Of a stretch of 45,836 nt of DNA, positions 37,888 to 45,836 are shown piece by piece. The stretch covers positions 1-45,836 of IMG/VR virus record IMGVR_UViG_3300031576_000094; one strand, 5' to 3'. The notes beneath the pieces were generated by a model, which saw only the letters and a list, made by a program, of their open reading frames with translations, was not told the DNA's origin and searched no databases. Numbering within the stretch: the stretch's first letter is position 1; each line of letters opens with the position of its first letter. This DNA comes from a virus. The translations under genes and the position numbers were made by a program.

Positions 37888-38634
37888 ATGCCCACATATA
37901 CAGCGTCGTGGGACGAAACCGCGCCCGCTGGAACGAGCGCGCTCTCGTCCGGGGACGATGCTATCCGCGATTTTAAGCGTGACGTGCGGGAGCGGCTGAA
38001 CACTGACCACTGGTATCCCTCGACCGACGACGCTGCGAGGACGGGCTACCATCGACAGGTGACGCTGCCCGACTCGGCAGCGGCCCCCACCGCGGTGGCG
38101 CTGGCTGGAATTGCCTATTCGCTGCTCGTCTCGTCCAACTCGGAACTGCATTGGCGAAATCAAGCGGGCACCACCGTCCAGTTGACCGCTGCCGGAAAAC
38201 TCAACTTGGCCGCGCTTGACGATTATACGCGCAGCAAGACCGGCGACTGGATGATGTCCAGCGTCACCACTGCGCGCACGGGCTGGACGAACGTGAGCGC
38301 GACGTACAGCAACAAGTTCATGCGCATCAACGCCACGCCGCTCACGACGGGTGGGGCGGATACACATGACCACGGGGCGGTGACGGGGAGCACAACTCTC
38401 ACCTCGGCGCAGTCAGGGATTCCAGCACACGGTCATACAGTTACTAACCAACGCAACGCGAATGGCTGGAGTTCTGGAGACTTCTTCCAGGGTTCCAATG
38501 ACTCAGGGCCAATCCAGAACCTTACCGTACCTAACAACAGCGCGGCGGATGCCGCCTCAGGACATACGCATCCCATTTCCTCCGTGAACAACATTCCTGC
38601 CTTCGTGCAGGTGGTCATCTTCCAAAAGGACTAA
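37888..38634 (+). CDS. Tail fibre/collar-domain protein
   Basis: 248 residues behind AGGAGGG. The N-terminal half has SSGDDAIRDFKRDVRERLNT, common in short fibre proteins. The C-terminal third has repeated His motifs (DTHDHGAVTGSTTL, IPAHGHTVTNQ, GHTHPISSVNNIPAFVQVVI), the metal-binding histidine pattern of tail-collar (short tail fibre tip) domains. It probably contacts the host surface. Confidence 0.75.
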   Translation: MPTYTASWDETAPAGTSALSSGDDAIRDFKRDVRERLNTDHWYPSTDDAARTGYHRQVTLPDSAAAPTAVALAGIAYSLLVSSNSELHWRNQAGTTVQLTAAGKLNLAALDDYTRSKTGDWMMSSVTTARTGWTNVSATYSNKFMRINATPLTTGGADTHDHGAVTGSTTLTSAQSGIPAHGHTVTNQRNANGWSSGDFFQGSNDSGPIQNLTVPNNSAADAASGHTHPISSVNNIPAFVQVVIFQKD

Positions 38635-38637
38635 GCG

Positions 38638-38964
38638 ATGGACACTGACGAGCGCGGCCTCGTGCCGCGTGCCGACCACGACCAGGTGGCACGCATCTCA
38701 CGGGGCTTCCCCGTGGGGATGAACGACCACGTCCCCGCTATCGGGGAGACGGGCGTGAGCCAGCAGTTCTTCTGCCCGCTGCTCAAGGCGACGTGCATTA
38801 AAGACAAGTGTATGTTTTGGGTGGAACTGCTCACCCACGATGCGCCGGACGCGCTGCGCGTTGGGCACTGTGCATACTATTGGAACGCCCTGCAACTTGT
38901 CGAGGTCAAGCAGGCGCTCATTCGCCTGAACGCGCTCTTGGAGAAGGGTCATGCCCCTGCGTGA
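38638..38964 (+). CDS. Cysteine-cluster protein, 108 aa
   Basis: CPLLKATCIKDKCMFW and a later GHCAYYW supply four cysteines in a pattern I recall from small phage proteins that may bind zinc or an iron-sulphur cluster. A helical C-terminus follows (LVEVKQALIRLNALLEKG). It overlaps the tail-hub gene. Role unknown. Confidence 0.55.
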   Translation: MDTDERGLVPRADHDQVARISRGFPVGMNDHVPAIGETGVSQQFFCPLLKATCIKDKCMFWVELLTHDAPDALRVGHCAYYWNALQLVEVKQALIRLNALLEKGHAPA

Positions 38965-40522
38965 AAAGTTCGAGACGATTCTTGCGCCGGTCGGTGGCCT
39001 GGACTTGCGCCGCCCTCCAACAATGCTCGACCCACGCAAGACGCCTTTCACGCGCAACACCACGCTCCAGTTTGGTGAGGTGCGCAAGCGCTTTGGGCGC
39101 ACGCAGTTCTCTGGCAGCGCGTCCCCCATCCTCTTTGGCGGCTCCGGCACGCCTGCCATCATGCACATCGACCAGTTCTTTCGCACGGATGGCACCGACT
39201 TCCTCCTTGCCTGGAGCACCAAGAAGGTCGGCAGCTACAATTCCGGCACGGATGATTTCACCAACCGCACCATCCAAGTGGCGGGCGTCGACGTGGACTT
39301 CACGGGTGATGAGGATGACGTGTTCACCGCTGATTACTATCCCGCCACCGACCGCTTCTATTGGACGAACTACGTTGACTCCATTCAGGAGTGGGATGGC
39401 ACAACCGCGCGGGCCGTCAACCTGTATACCGCAGCGACGCTGCGCGCGCGCGTGGTGCGCACCTTCCAGAATCACCTCAACTTCTACGACTGCGTCGATG
39501 GTGGCACGGTGGTGCGCCAGCGCGTGAAGTGGACGGACGCCGCGGTGACGACCCTCACTGGCGGCACGAGCGGCTCTGCTGACCTGCGTGATGGGAGCGA
39601 CTGGGTTCTCAACGCGGTGCAGCTTGGCTCCAAGATGGCGATTTACAAGGAGCGCTCCATCGTCATTCAAGAGCACGTTGGCGGCTCCATCGTCTACCGC
39701 TTCACGACGAAAATCACCGGCATTGGGCTGGCCGCGGAGCGCTGCGTCGCCGACCTAGGGGGCGAGCATATCTTCTTGGGCAGCGACCTGAACGTCTACC
39801 GCTTTGATGGCGGGCCGGACATCGTGCCCATTGGGGACGAGATTCAGAGCGAGCTTCGCGCCACTGTCGACGCCACGAATGGCTCGCGCAGCTTCATGCA
39901 CATCGTCGAGGAACTGAACGAGGTGTGGCTGTGCATCGTTGAGACGGGCGACACGCTGCCCGACCGCATCTACAAATGGAACTTCATCGACAAGACGTGG
40001 AGCACAGACTCCCTCGCGCACGCGGCGGGCGCGATGGGCTACTACCGGCGCACCTCCACGACCTCGTGGAATAACGCGGCAGGCACCTGGGACTCTCAGG
40101 TGGCGCGCTGGGACGACCGCACCTTCTCCACGAACGCGCCGACCAACCTCATGGGGTCGAGCGTGGGCAAATTGACCGAGTGGTCGCAGAACCAGTTTAA
40201 CGACGACGGCTCGACGATGGACGTGATTTTCGATACGCCTGACCTTACCAGTGGTGATAACTATACCCGCACCTTCCGGCGCTACTTCGACTTCAACTTC
40301 GAGGCGAAGGGCACCGCGGTTGACGTGTACTATTCCACTGACGAGGGCGCGACGTATGTGCTCCTCGAAACGGTCACGCTGACCGGCAACTGGACGCGCT
40401 ACAATGTTGAGTGTGACCTCACGTACCAAAAGGTGCGCTTCCGACTGCGCAATAATGTGAGCAACGGCCAGTTGAACGCGCGCAGCTTTGAGATTGGCTA
40501 CGTCGACCAGGGGATACTCTAA
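38951..40522 (+). CDS. Large tail protein, probable tail hub/nozzle (P22 gp10-like position)
   Basis: 523 residues, all-beta, opening with an FETILAPVGGLDLRRPPTML N-terminal arm, then many aromatic strand repeats (YYPATDRFYWTNYVDSIQEW, IYKWNFIDKTWST, TWDSQVARWDDRTFST) that look like propeller blades, and a C-terminal beta-sandwich. This agrees with hub or nozzle proteins that close the short tail. No tape measure or tube genes exist, which supports it. Confidence 0.65.
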   Translation: MPLREKFETILAPVGGLDLRRPPTMLDPRKTPFTRNTTLQFGEVRKRFGRTQFSGSASPILFGGSGTPAIMHIDQFFRTDGTDFLLAWSTKKVGSYNSGTDDFTNRTIQVAGVDVDFTGDEDDVFTADYYPATDRFYWTNYVDSIQEWDGTTARAVNLYTAATLRARVVRTFQNHLNFYDCVDGGTVVRQRVKWTDAAVTTLTGGTSGSADLRDGSDWVLNAVQLGSKMAIYKERSIVIQEHVGGSIVYRFTTKITGIGLAAERCVADLGGEHIFLGSDLNVYRFDGGPDIVPIGDEIQSELRATVDATNGSRSFMHIVEELNEVWLCIVETGDTLPDRIYKWNFIDKTWSTDSLAHAAGAMGYYRRTSTTSWNNAAGTWDSQVARWDDRTFSTNAPTNLMGSSVGKLTEWSQNQFNDDGSTMDVIFDTPDLTSGDNYTRTFRRYFDFNFEAKGTAVDVYYSTDEGATYVLLETVTLTGNWTRYNVECDLTYQKVRFRLRNNVSNGQLNARSFEIGYVDQGIL

Positions 40523-40807
40523 ATGCCGGTCATGCAGACGCCGCGCGAATTGGACTTGCCGCTGCCTCCTGTGACGGGCAACGAGCTACTCGATGAGTAC
40601 CTCACGCGCCTGCACCGTGCGACGCTCGATGCCGTCTCGCGCATCTTTGATGACCTCGCGCTTGGCTATTCTCGACGCACGATTCTGACCGCAGCGCCCG
40701 CGCTGGGCGACTTGGAGGAGGGCCAGGCCGTCCTGGTCGACGGTGGGGGCCTCCTGCGCATCTACTATCGACTGAATAGCGTGCTGCGCTTTGCCAACCT
40801 GACATGA
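40523..40807 (+). CDS. Small structural protein, 94 aa
   Basis: Starts directly after the hub stop. A helical N-terminal half (DEYLTRLHRATLDAVSRIFD) leads to a hairpin (LEEGQAVLVDGGGLLRIYYR, LNSVLRFANLT) of the kind common in small tail or fibre-linked proteins. No named family. Confidence 0.58.
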   Translation: MPVMQTPRELDLPLPPVTGNELLDEYLTRLHRATLDAVSRIFDDLALGYSRRTILTAAPALGDLEEGQAVLVDGGGLLRIYYRLNSVLRFANLT

Positions 40808-40821
40808 GGAGGTGAGCTTCG

Positions 40822-41724
40822 ATGGGCTTCTTTAAGCAAGTCCTGTTTGGCAAGAAGCCGAAAACAGAGGTGACACAGGTGTCGCCGTATACACCGTCGG
40901 CGCGCCGCGTTGAGGCTCCGCTTGCTGACTTCATCACGGAGCGCATCGGCAAGGGGCTGCCAAGCCTGCCAGATTATACCGAGCGGCTCAAGAAGGCGTA
41001 CACGCCCACCGATATTGAAACCGTGGGCCTCTCGAAGTTGGGGGACTTTCTCGCGGAGGAGAAGCCCGCATTCGGCGAGGAGCAGGGCAGCGCGCTCACG
41101 CGCCTCTTGAGCGGCGAGACGCCGGACTACTTCTCGCCAGAGAAGCTCACCGAACTCTTTGAGACAGGCTACCGGCAACCGACGCTGCGCCGCTTCCGTG
41201 AGGAAACCCTGCCGCAGATTCGGGAGAGCTTCATTGGCCCAGGTCAACTCTTTGGCACCGCACGGGCAGAGTCCGAGCGGCGCGCTCAGCGTGACGTGGA
41301 GGAGGGCCTGTCCTCGCAGGAGGCACAGTTGCAACTGGCGGGTCAAGAGAAGCGCGCTGACCTCCAGAGCCAAGCACTCGACCGAATGTATAGGGGCCTC
41401 TCGATTGCGCCGGACATCGCCAAGAGCCTCCAGGGTTTCCCACTGGAGCAGGCCCGCGCGGCACTCCAGATGGGGCCGCTGGAACGCCAGTTGGCGAGTC
41501 AGGAGCTTGAATTGGAATTAGGGGAGTTCATTCGCACGCGGCCCGAAGCGTCGCCGATTATTCAGGACGCGCTCAACTTCTTGCGTGGCCCCACGATGGA
41601 GACGCAGTTTGACCGCACCGCGCCGACCAAAGGCTTCTTTGGGGCGGGTGGTGGCTTCGATGCGGGGCAGGCAACCGACACCGCGGCGGCGATTGGTAAG
41701 CTGATTGTGGGAGGAGTAAAGTGA
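40822..41724 (+). CDS. Probable ejection (internal virion) protein, 300 aa
   Basis: Good GGAGGTGAG site. Mostly helical and Gln/Glu/Arg-rich (RRAQRDVEEGLSSQEAQLQL, ERQLASQELELELGEFIRT) with a glycine-rich C-terminus (GFFGAGGGFDAGQATDTAAA, IGKLIVGG). Such helical proteins before the longest virion gene usually leave the head at infection and line the DNA channel. Assigned by composition and position. Confidence 0.55.
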   Translation: MGFFKQVLFGKKPKTEVTQVSPYTPSARRVEAPLADFITERIGKGLPSLPDYTERLKKAYTPTDIETVGLSKLGDFLAEEKPAFGEEQGSALTRLLSGETPDYFSPEKLTELFETGYRQPTLRRFREETLPQIRESFIGPGQLFGTARAESERRAQRDVEEGLSSQEAQLQLAGQEKRADLQSQALDRMYRGLSIAPDIAKSLQGFPLEQARAALQMGPLERQLASQELELELGEFIRTRPEASPIIQDALNFLRGPTMETQFDRTAPTKGFFGAGGGFDAGQATDTAAAIGKLIVGGVK

Positions 41725-42647
41725 TGGCCCAAGACCCCTTTATCGACACGCCTAGCATCAGTGCCAGCGTGGAGAGCTTTCAGGGCACGCGCCGGAATAA
41801 GCGTGAGGACAAGCGGAAGTCCTTTGAGGCCGCGGTGGAACTCATCAAGCGCCTCTCTCCCAAGTCGCAGACCATCGCGCTGCGCAACCTTATCCTGCGC
41901 GCGCAGAGTGACCCTGACCTGAAGGATACCGCGGGCGGCTTCGACCCCGCGCAGATGGAGGTTGCCCCGACCCTGGAGAATATCCAGGGCGAACTCGCGG
42001 AAGAAACCGTGGGCGGCTTGACGCCAGAGCGCCGTGGGCAGTTGGGCGAGTCGCTCCTGGGCGGCCAGTTTGGCTCAGGGGTGCGCACGCAGCAGGCCGC
42101 CAACAAGCGCGCGGCACTCCAGGTCGCGGCGACTCAAGTGCAGAACGAATTGAACCAGGGGGAGCTTGAGCCACGCGAAGGCGAGACGCTGGCCGATGCC
42201 GTCAAGCGGCGCACCATCGAGTTGTTCAATGAATACAGTGGCCTCATTGGCGTGGGCACTGAGGACAGCGATGAGCCGCTCACCAGCTTTGACCAGGTGG
42301 GGGAGTCGCTGGTTGATGGTGGAGCCTCGTCTATGGGGGTGCCACCCGCTGCACCAGCATCGACGGCTCCGGCTCCTCGTGTGCGCCCTGCGGGGATGGC
42401 ACGGGAGTCTCCTATCGCCCGCGGGCTGGAAGCGGCCAAAGGCTTTGCGACGAGCCAGCGGGCGGAGCCTATCACGCGCAACGTCGATGTGCTCGCCTCC
42501 CGCGCGCCTGGCCCCTTTGGGCAGGAAGGCGCGCTGCGTGGCCCCCTCCGGCCACGAGTCGGCGACACCATCGTCAAGAAGGGCCGCCGCTGGGTGGTGA
42601 AAGGCTACGATGAAGATGGCACGCCGCTGGTTGACCCCGCGCCGTAA
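41724..42647 (+). CDS. Probable ejection (internal virion) protein, 307 aa
   Basis: ATG 41724 after GGAGG and overlapping the previous stop. Charged helices in the N-terminal half (RRNKREDKRKSFEAAVELIK), then Ala/Pro-rich spacer and a C-terminal strand region (GDTIVKKGRRWVVKGYDEDG) that may be a small SH3/KOW-like domain. It stands between two presumed ejection proteins. No named family. Confidence 0.55.
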   Translation: MAQDPFIDTPSISASVESFQGTRRNKREDKRKSFEAAVELIKRLSPKSQTIALRNLILRAQSDPDLKDTAGGFDPAQMEVAPTLENIQGELAEETVGGLTPERRGQLGESLLGGQFGSGVRTQQAANKRAALQVAATQVQNELNQGELEPREGETLADAVKRRTIELFNEYSGLIGVGTEDSDEPLTSFDQVGESLVDGGASSMGVPPAAPASTAPAPRVRPAGMARESPIARGLEAAKGFATSQRAEPITRNVDVLASRAPGPFGQEGALRGPLRPRVGDTIVKKGRRWVVKGYDEDGTPLVDPAP

Positions 42648-42649
42648 CC

Positions 42650-45600
42650 ATGCCCATCCGACTCGATGAGGTGCCTGCTGCGCCAGCTAGGAGGGTCGCC
42701 ACGCCGACCCCGCTGCCTTCGCTGTTTCTGGAGAACCTCGTCAGCGGGCTGAGCCTTGGCTTGGTGGAGCCAGAGGACGTGCGAGAGCCTATTCGGGGCT
42801 TGGCGAGCCAGGTAGGGCGTGTAGCGGGCACGCTACAACCTGATGAGGAGTTCGAGTTCACGCCCCGCAAGGGCGTGGGAGCGGTCGCCTCCGAGATGCT
42901 CGGCTTTGGGGCGAGCTTCCTGCCTGCTGGTGGGCCGCGCGCCATTGTTGAGGCGGGGACACGCGCCGCACCACGAGTGCTGTCAAAGATTCCCGTGGTC
43001 GGCCAGCGCCTCACGAAGCTGCTCGAAGCGGCACCGAGCACGCTGTCCTTTGGCAAGCGTGTCGGACGGCGCGCGCTCCAGGGCGCGGCGGGTGGTGCTG
43101 CACTCGGCGTGGTTGAGGCCCCCATCCGTGCGGCCCATGAGGGGCCTGCTGCGCTCGTGACGCACCCTATTGGCACGGCGGCCACCTTCGCGGGCGCTGA
43201 GGCCGCCGGTGCCGCGGTGGGCCTCGCAGGACTCAAAGCCGCGGCGAAAGCCAAAGGGGTAAAGCCGGAAGCGTTGGCTCGTGCCGTCCGCACGGGGGGG
43301 TTGCTCAAAGAACAGCCCCGTGTCGCGGCTGAGGCCGCGGTGGAACCGGCCCCTACGCTCGGCCACGAACCCGTGGAGGTGGTTGGTAAGGGGACACCTG
43401 GGGTAGAGCCGACCCCCCGCAAGCGAGGCTTCCCGCGTGCAGGCCGCACCAGCCTGGGCCTTGAGGACTTGGGCACCGTGCGCCAGATGCGCTCCGAGGT
43501 GGCCTCCGGCGAGGCGGGCATCAGGAAGCCCACTGAGGAAGGCGTCCTCGGCATCCCGTCCAGCTTCCCCGACTACTTCAAGAACAAGGGGTACACCAAG
43601 AAGGGGACGCTCAAGATTCTCGACAAGGTGCTCGCCGACAAGCCCTTGACGGCACCTGAGCGGCTCGTGTTCGATGACTTGTTCGAGGGCAAGAAGGCGC
43701 TCCTCCAGGCCGAGTTCGAGTCGGGTCGCCCCCCTGCAACGCAGGCCACCGCTGCCTCAAGTGAGGCCGCCCTGGAGGAAGGCGCGCTGCCCGCGGGCGC
43801 GATGGAGTTTGACCCCGCCAAGTTCGAGGGGCCATCGTTCTTGAAGGGCGACCGCGTCATCACGGAGTCAGGGCCAGGCACCATTCAGGCTCCTGGCCGC
43901 AACGCCTCGCTGGTCAAGCTCGACTCTGGTGGCCTCAAGGGGGTCGCACACCAAGACCTCAAGCTTGATGACCGGCTCATCGTGGCGACGCCAGAAGGCA
44001 CCCCTGGCCCCGCGCCAGCGCTCGACAGTTACCCCGACGTGAAGATTGACGACGTGCTGGCACGGCCCTCGCCGGTCGACACGACCATCGCGCAACAGGT
44101 CGAGCACGTCAAGCGCGAGAACCTGGCTAACCGTGCCGCGGAGCGGCCCATCACGCCCTCGCTGCTGGGGGCACTCCAGCGTGCCCCGAAAGCCCAGCCT
44201 GGCGTGCCACTCCAAGCGCCGAGTCCTGTGCTGGAGGACGTGCTGACCGCAGGTCTGCGCCCTGCTGGCCTCAAAGCTGAGGTGCGCGCCGCCGTCGACC
44301 GCTTCGTCGCTGGGGTCGAGCAATTCTTCGTCTACGAGCCGCGCCTCAAGGGCTTCCCGCTGTTCCGCAATCGCGTGCGCCTGGCGCGCGGCATGGGCAT
44401 TGACTCGCTCACCAAAGCTGACCAGGCCATCTTTGGTGTGGCAGGCGACCTGCGCGGCACTGACAAGGACTTGTTCCGCCGCCTGGTGGTGCTCGCCGAC
44501 CTGACCGAGACGGGCGGTCAGGGCTTGAAGCTGCCGCGTGACCTCCCCACGTCGAGCTTCGACGCAGAGTTCAATCGCCTGATGAGCGCCGCTCCGACCC
44601 AGGTGCGCAACGCCGTCCAGCGCCACTTCGACCTGATGAAAGTGCTCGGCCAAGACCTCGTTGACCGCGGCCACCTCGACCCCACGGATATGCGTGGGCG
44701 CTACTACCCCCATCGCGTGCTCGACTATACGCAGCGCCTTGACCAATACACCCCCTGGATTCCCAAGCGCCTGCGCACGCCGTTCCGCCTGTACACCAAG
44801 CGGCGCATCGGCACCACAAAGGACATCAACACTGACTATGAACAGGTGATGCGCGGCCACCTGACCAAAGTATTCCTCGACAACAACATCGAGGACTTCC
44901 TGGCGAAAACGGCGACCGACTTTGACCAGTGGGGCAAGATGTCCCGCGCTGACAGGAAGCTCTTTACCCAGCGCTACGGCCACACTCGCCCTCGCCCAAG
45001 TGCGACCTACGAACTCGGTGGCGTGCGCTATCGCGGCTTCCAGTTTGACCCAGGCAACTACGTTTACAAGGGGCTGAGCGTGCGTGAAGATATGCTCGCT
45101 GACGCGGTCGCCAATGGCCTCAGCGCTTCAGAACTCACGCGCATGGTCGGCCCGCGCGGTGGCAAGGCCATCCGGCGCACCTTGATGATGGGCGCAAAGA
45201 AGCGCGTCTACCTCCTCCCCGAACCTATCGCGGACACCATCGGCAACTTTCGACGCACCTCCAGCTACCAGGCCGGTGTGCGCTTCCTCTCAGACGCGAC
45301 CCGCATCTGGAAGCGCAGCGTGCTCGACTTTGCCGGTGTGCCGTTTCAGATGAACAATCTGTTCGGCGACCTCACCGCGCTCTACCGTGAGGACGTGGGC
45401 GCGTTCAGGAACCTCTTGGCCGCTGGTCGACTCGTTACCACACCAAAGGCCAGCCTTTCCCCGCGTGACGCGCTCGTCTTAGAGAAGGCTCAAGCCCAGC
45501 GCATTGGGGGCACCACCTTCACGCAAGAGATGCAAGGTGGCCTAGGGGCCTCCAGCGACTTCTCCCTGCTTGACCCACGCCGCTGGATTGAGGCCATCGG

Positions 45601-45836
45601 CCAGCGTCGTGAGATGATTCCACGTCTCGCCAAGTTCCTCACTGACGTGGAGCGCATCGAGGTAGGCAAGGCCCCCGTGACCAAGACCATCGACGTGACG
45701 GGCCTGCCACCGATTGATGCCGCGGGCAAGATTGCGCGCGAGTTCGCCGTGGACTACGGCGCACTTGGCGAGGGCCTGCGTGGCCCGCTAGGGCGCGAAC
45801 TCCTGTTCCCCTTCGTGAGCTTCTATGCCAAGAACG
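42650..45836 (+). CDS. Giant virion-associated protein, 1394 aa (N-terminal part; ends at 1125)
   Basis: ATG 42650; the frame stays open to the window end and continues at base 1, stopping at 1125. The protein begins with a disordered region and hydrophobic Gly/Ala helices (about 70-210: EMLGFGASFLPAGG, GAAGGAALGVVEAPIRAA). A small KOW-like beta unit (FLKGDRVITESGPGTIQAPG) lies near residue 400. Long alpha-helical regions follow, including RRYYPHR-like aromatic/basic motifs, and the C-terminal part is described at 1-1125. Proteins of this size and mix at the end of a podovirus structural block are usually ejected with the DNA. No protease, lysozyme or kinase motif is evident. Confidence 0.8.
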   Translation, partial: MPIRLDEVPAAPARRVATPTPLPSLFLENLVSGLSLGLVEPEDVREPIRGLASQVGRVAGTLQPDEEFEFTPRKGVGAVASEMLGFGASFLPAGGPRAIVEAGTRAAPRVLSKIPVVGQRLTKLLEAAPSTLSFGKRVGRRALQGAAGGAALGVVEAPIRAAHEGPAALVTHPIGTAATFAGAEAAGAAVGLAGLKAAAKAKGVKPEALARAVRTGGLLKEQPRVAAEAAVEPAPTLGHEPVEVVGKGTPGVEPTPRKRGFPRAGRTSLGLEDLGTVRQMRSEVASGEAGIRKPTEEGVLGIPSSFPDYFKNKGYTKKGTLKILDKVLADKPLTAPERLVFDDLFEGKKALLQAEFESGRPPATQATAASSEAALEEGALPAGAMEFDPAKFEGPSFLKGDRVITESGPGTIQAPGRNASLVKLDSGGLKGVAHQDLKLDDRLIVATPEGTPGPAPALDSYPDVKIDDVLARPSPVDTTIAQQVEHVKRENLANRAAERPITPSLLGALQRAPKAQPGVPLQAPSPVLEDVLTAGLRPAGLKAEVRAAVDRFVAGVEQFFVYEPRLKGFPLFRNRVRLARGMGIDSLTKADQAIFGVAGDLRGTDKDLFRRLVVLADLTETGGQGLKLPRDLPTSSFDAEFNRLMSAAPTQVRNAVQRHFDLMKVLGQDLVDRGHLDPTDMRGRYYPHRVLDYTQRLDQYTPWIPKRLRTPFRLYTKRRIGTTKDINTDYEQVMRGHLTKVFLDNNIEDFLAKTATDFDQWGKMSRADRKLFTQRYGHTRPRPSATYELGGVRYRGFQFDPGNYVYKGLSVREDMLADAVANGLSASELTRMVGPRGGKAIRRTLMMGAKKRVYLLPEPIADTIGNFRRTSSYQAGVRFLSDATRIWKRSVLDFAGVPFQMNNLFGDLTALYREDVGAFRNLLAAGRLVTTPKASLSPRDALVLEKAQAQRIGGTTFTQEMQGGLGASSDFSLLDPRRWIEAIGQRREMIPRLAKFLTDVERIEVGKAPVTKTIDVTGLPPIDAAGKIAREFAVDYGALGEGLRGPLGRELLFPFVSFYAKN
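45710..45836. repeat. Contig-end direct repeat (circular closure), right copy
   Basis: Identical to 1-127 (see there). It marks the overlap by which the circular contig was cut open; the unique genome ends at 45709. Confidence 0.95.

Noticed and set aside
38918-39676. A 252-codon minus-strand frame under the tail hub gene
   Set aside because: Shadow of the propeller-like tail protein; composition is unlike a real protein.
43868-44983. A 371-codon minus-strand frame under the giant virion protein
   Set aside because: Same GC artefact; no ribosome site or motif, and the plus frame continues intact through it.

Overview
The window is one complete circular genome of a tailed bacteriophage, about 45.7 kb and GC-rich. 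Bases 1-127 are repeated exactly at 45710-45836, so the contig closes on itself and the unique length is 45,709 bp. The join lies inside one 1394-residue gene. The structural set (two-subunit terminase, portal, scaffold, one major capsid protein, a P22-like tail adaptor and a large propeller-like tail protein, and three very long virion proteins, with no tape measure, sheath or tail tube seen) points to a short-tailed, podovirus-like member of Caudoviricetes. No integrase, transposase, tRNA or CRISPR array was found. The host cannot be read from the sequence.

There are two opposed transcription units. They diverge from a control region at about 21.3-22.35 kb and converge at 3.6-3.9 kb. The leftward unit (21299 down to 3612) is a chain of about 50 mostly tiny genes, commonly joined by 4-base ATGA overlaps. 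First come a MoxR-type AAA+ ATPase with a VWA partner and small companions. Many zinc-ribbon microproteins follow, then a PD-(D/E)XK nuclease, a Sak4-like ATPase, a DUF669-like protein, an XRE regulator, an HNH endonuclease, a uracil-DNA-glycosylase/DNA polymerase A fusion and a DUF3987-like helicase ATPase. Together these form a replication, recombination and takeover programme. A near-consensus sigma-70 promoter (21375-21402) starts this unit, and a second (16783-16811) lies inside it next to a tandem 11-bp repeat.

The rightward unit (22352 to 45709, then 1 to 3859) carries DNA packaging, head genes, tail and host-contact genes, a holin-like lysis cluster with no recognisable endolysin, ejection-type virion proteins, the 1394-residue protein, a beta-helix/SH3 protein (possible tailspike) and an ATP-grasp enzyme. 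The last of these overlaps the end of the leftward unit tail to tail.

The control region holds a 112-bp imperfect inverted repeat carrying a 10-bp iteron (AGTCTCTACA) around an AT-rich core, a good candidate for the replication origin and switch. Other standout signals are a ~115-nt element at 9893-10007 closed by a perfect 12-bp inverted repeat with competing internal helices, a second copy of the major-capsid N-terminus fused in front of a small gene (26809), a three-frame overlap at 13590-13940, and paired hairpins or palindromes between highly expressed head genes. Functions rest on motif recognition by eye; no database search was possible.
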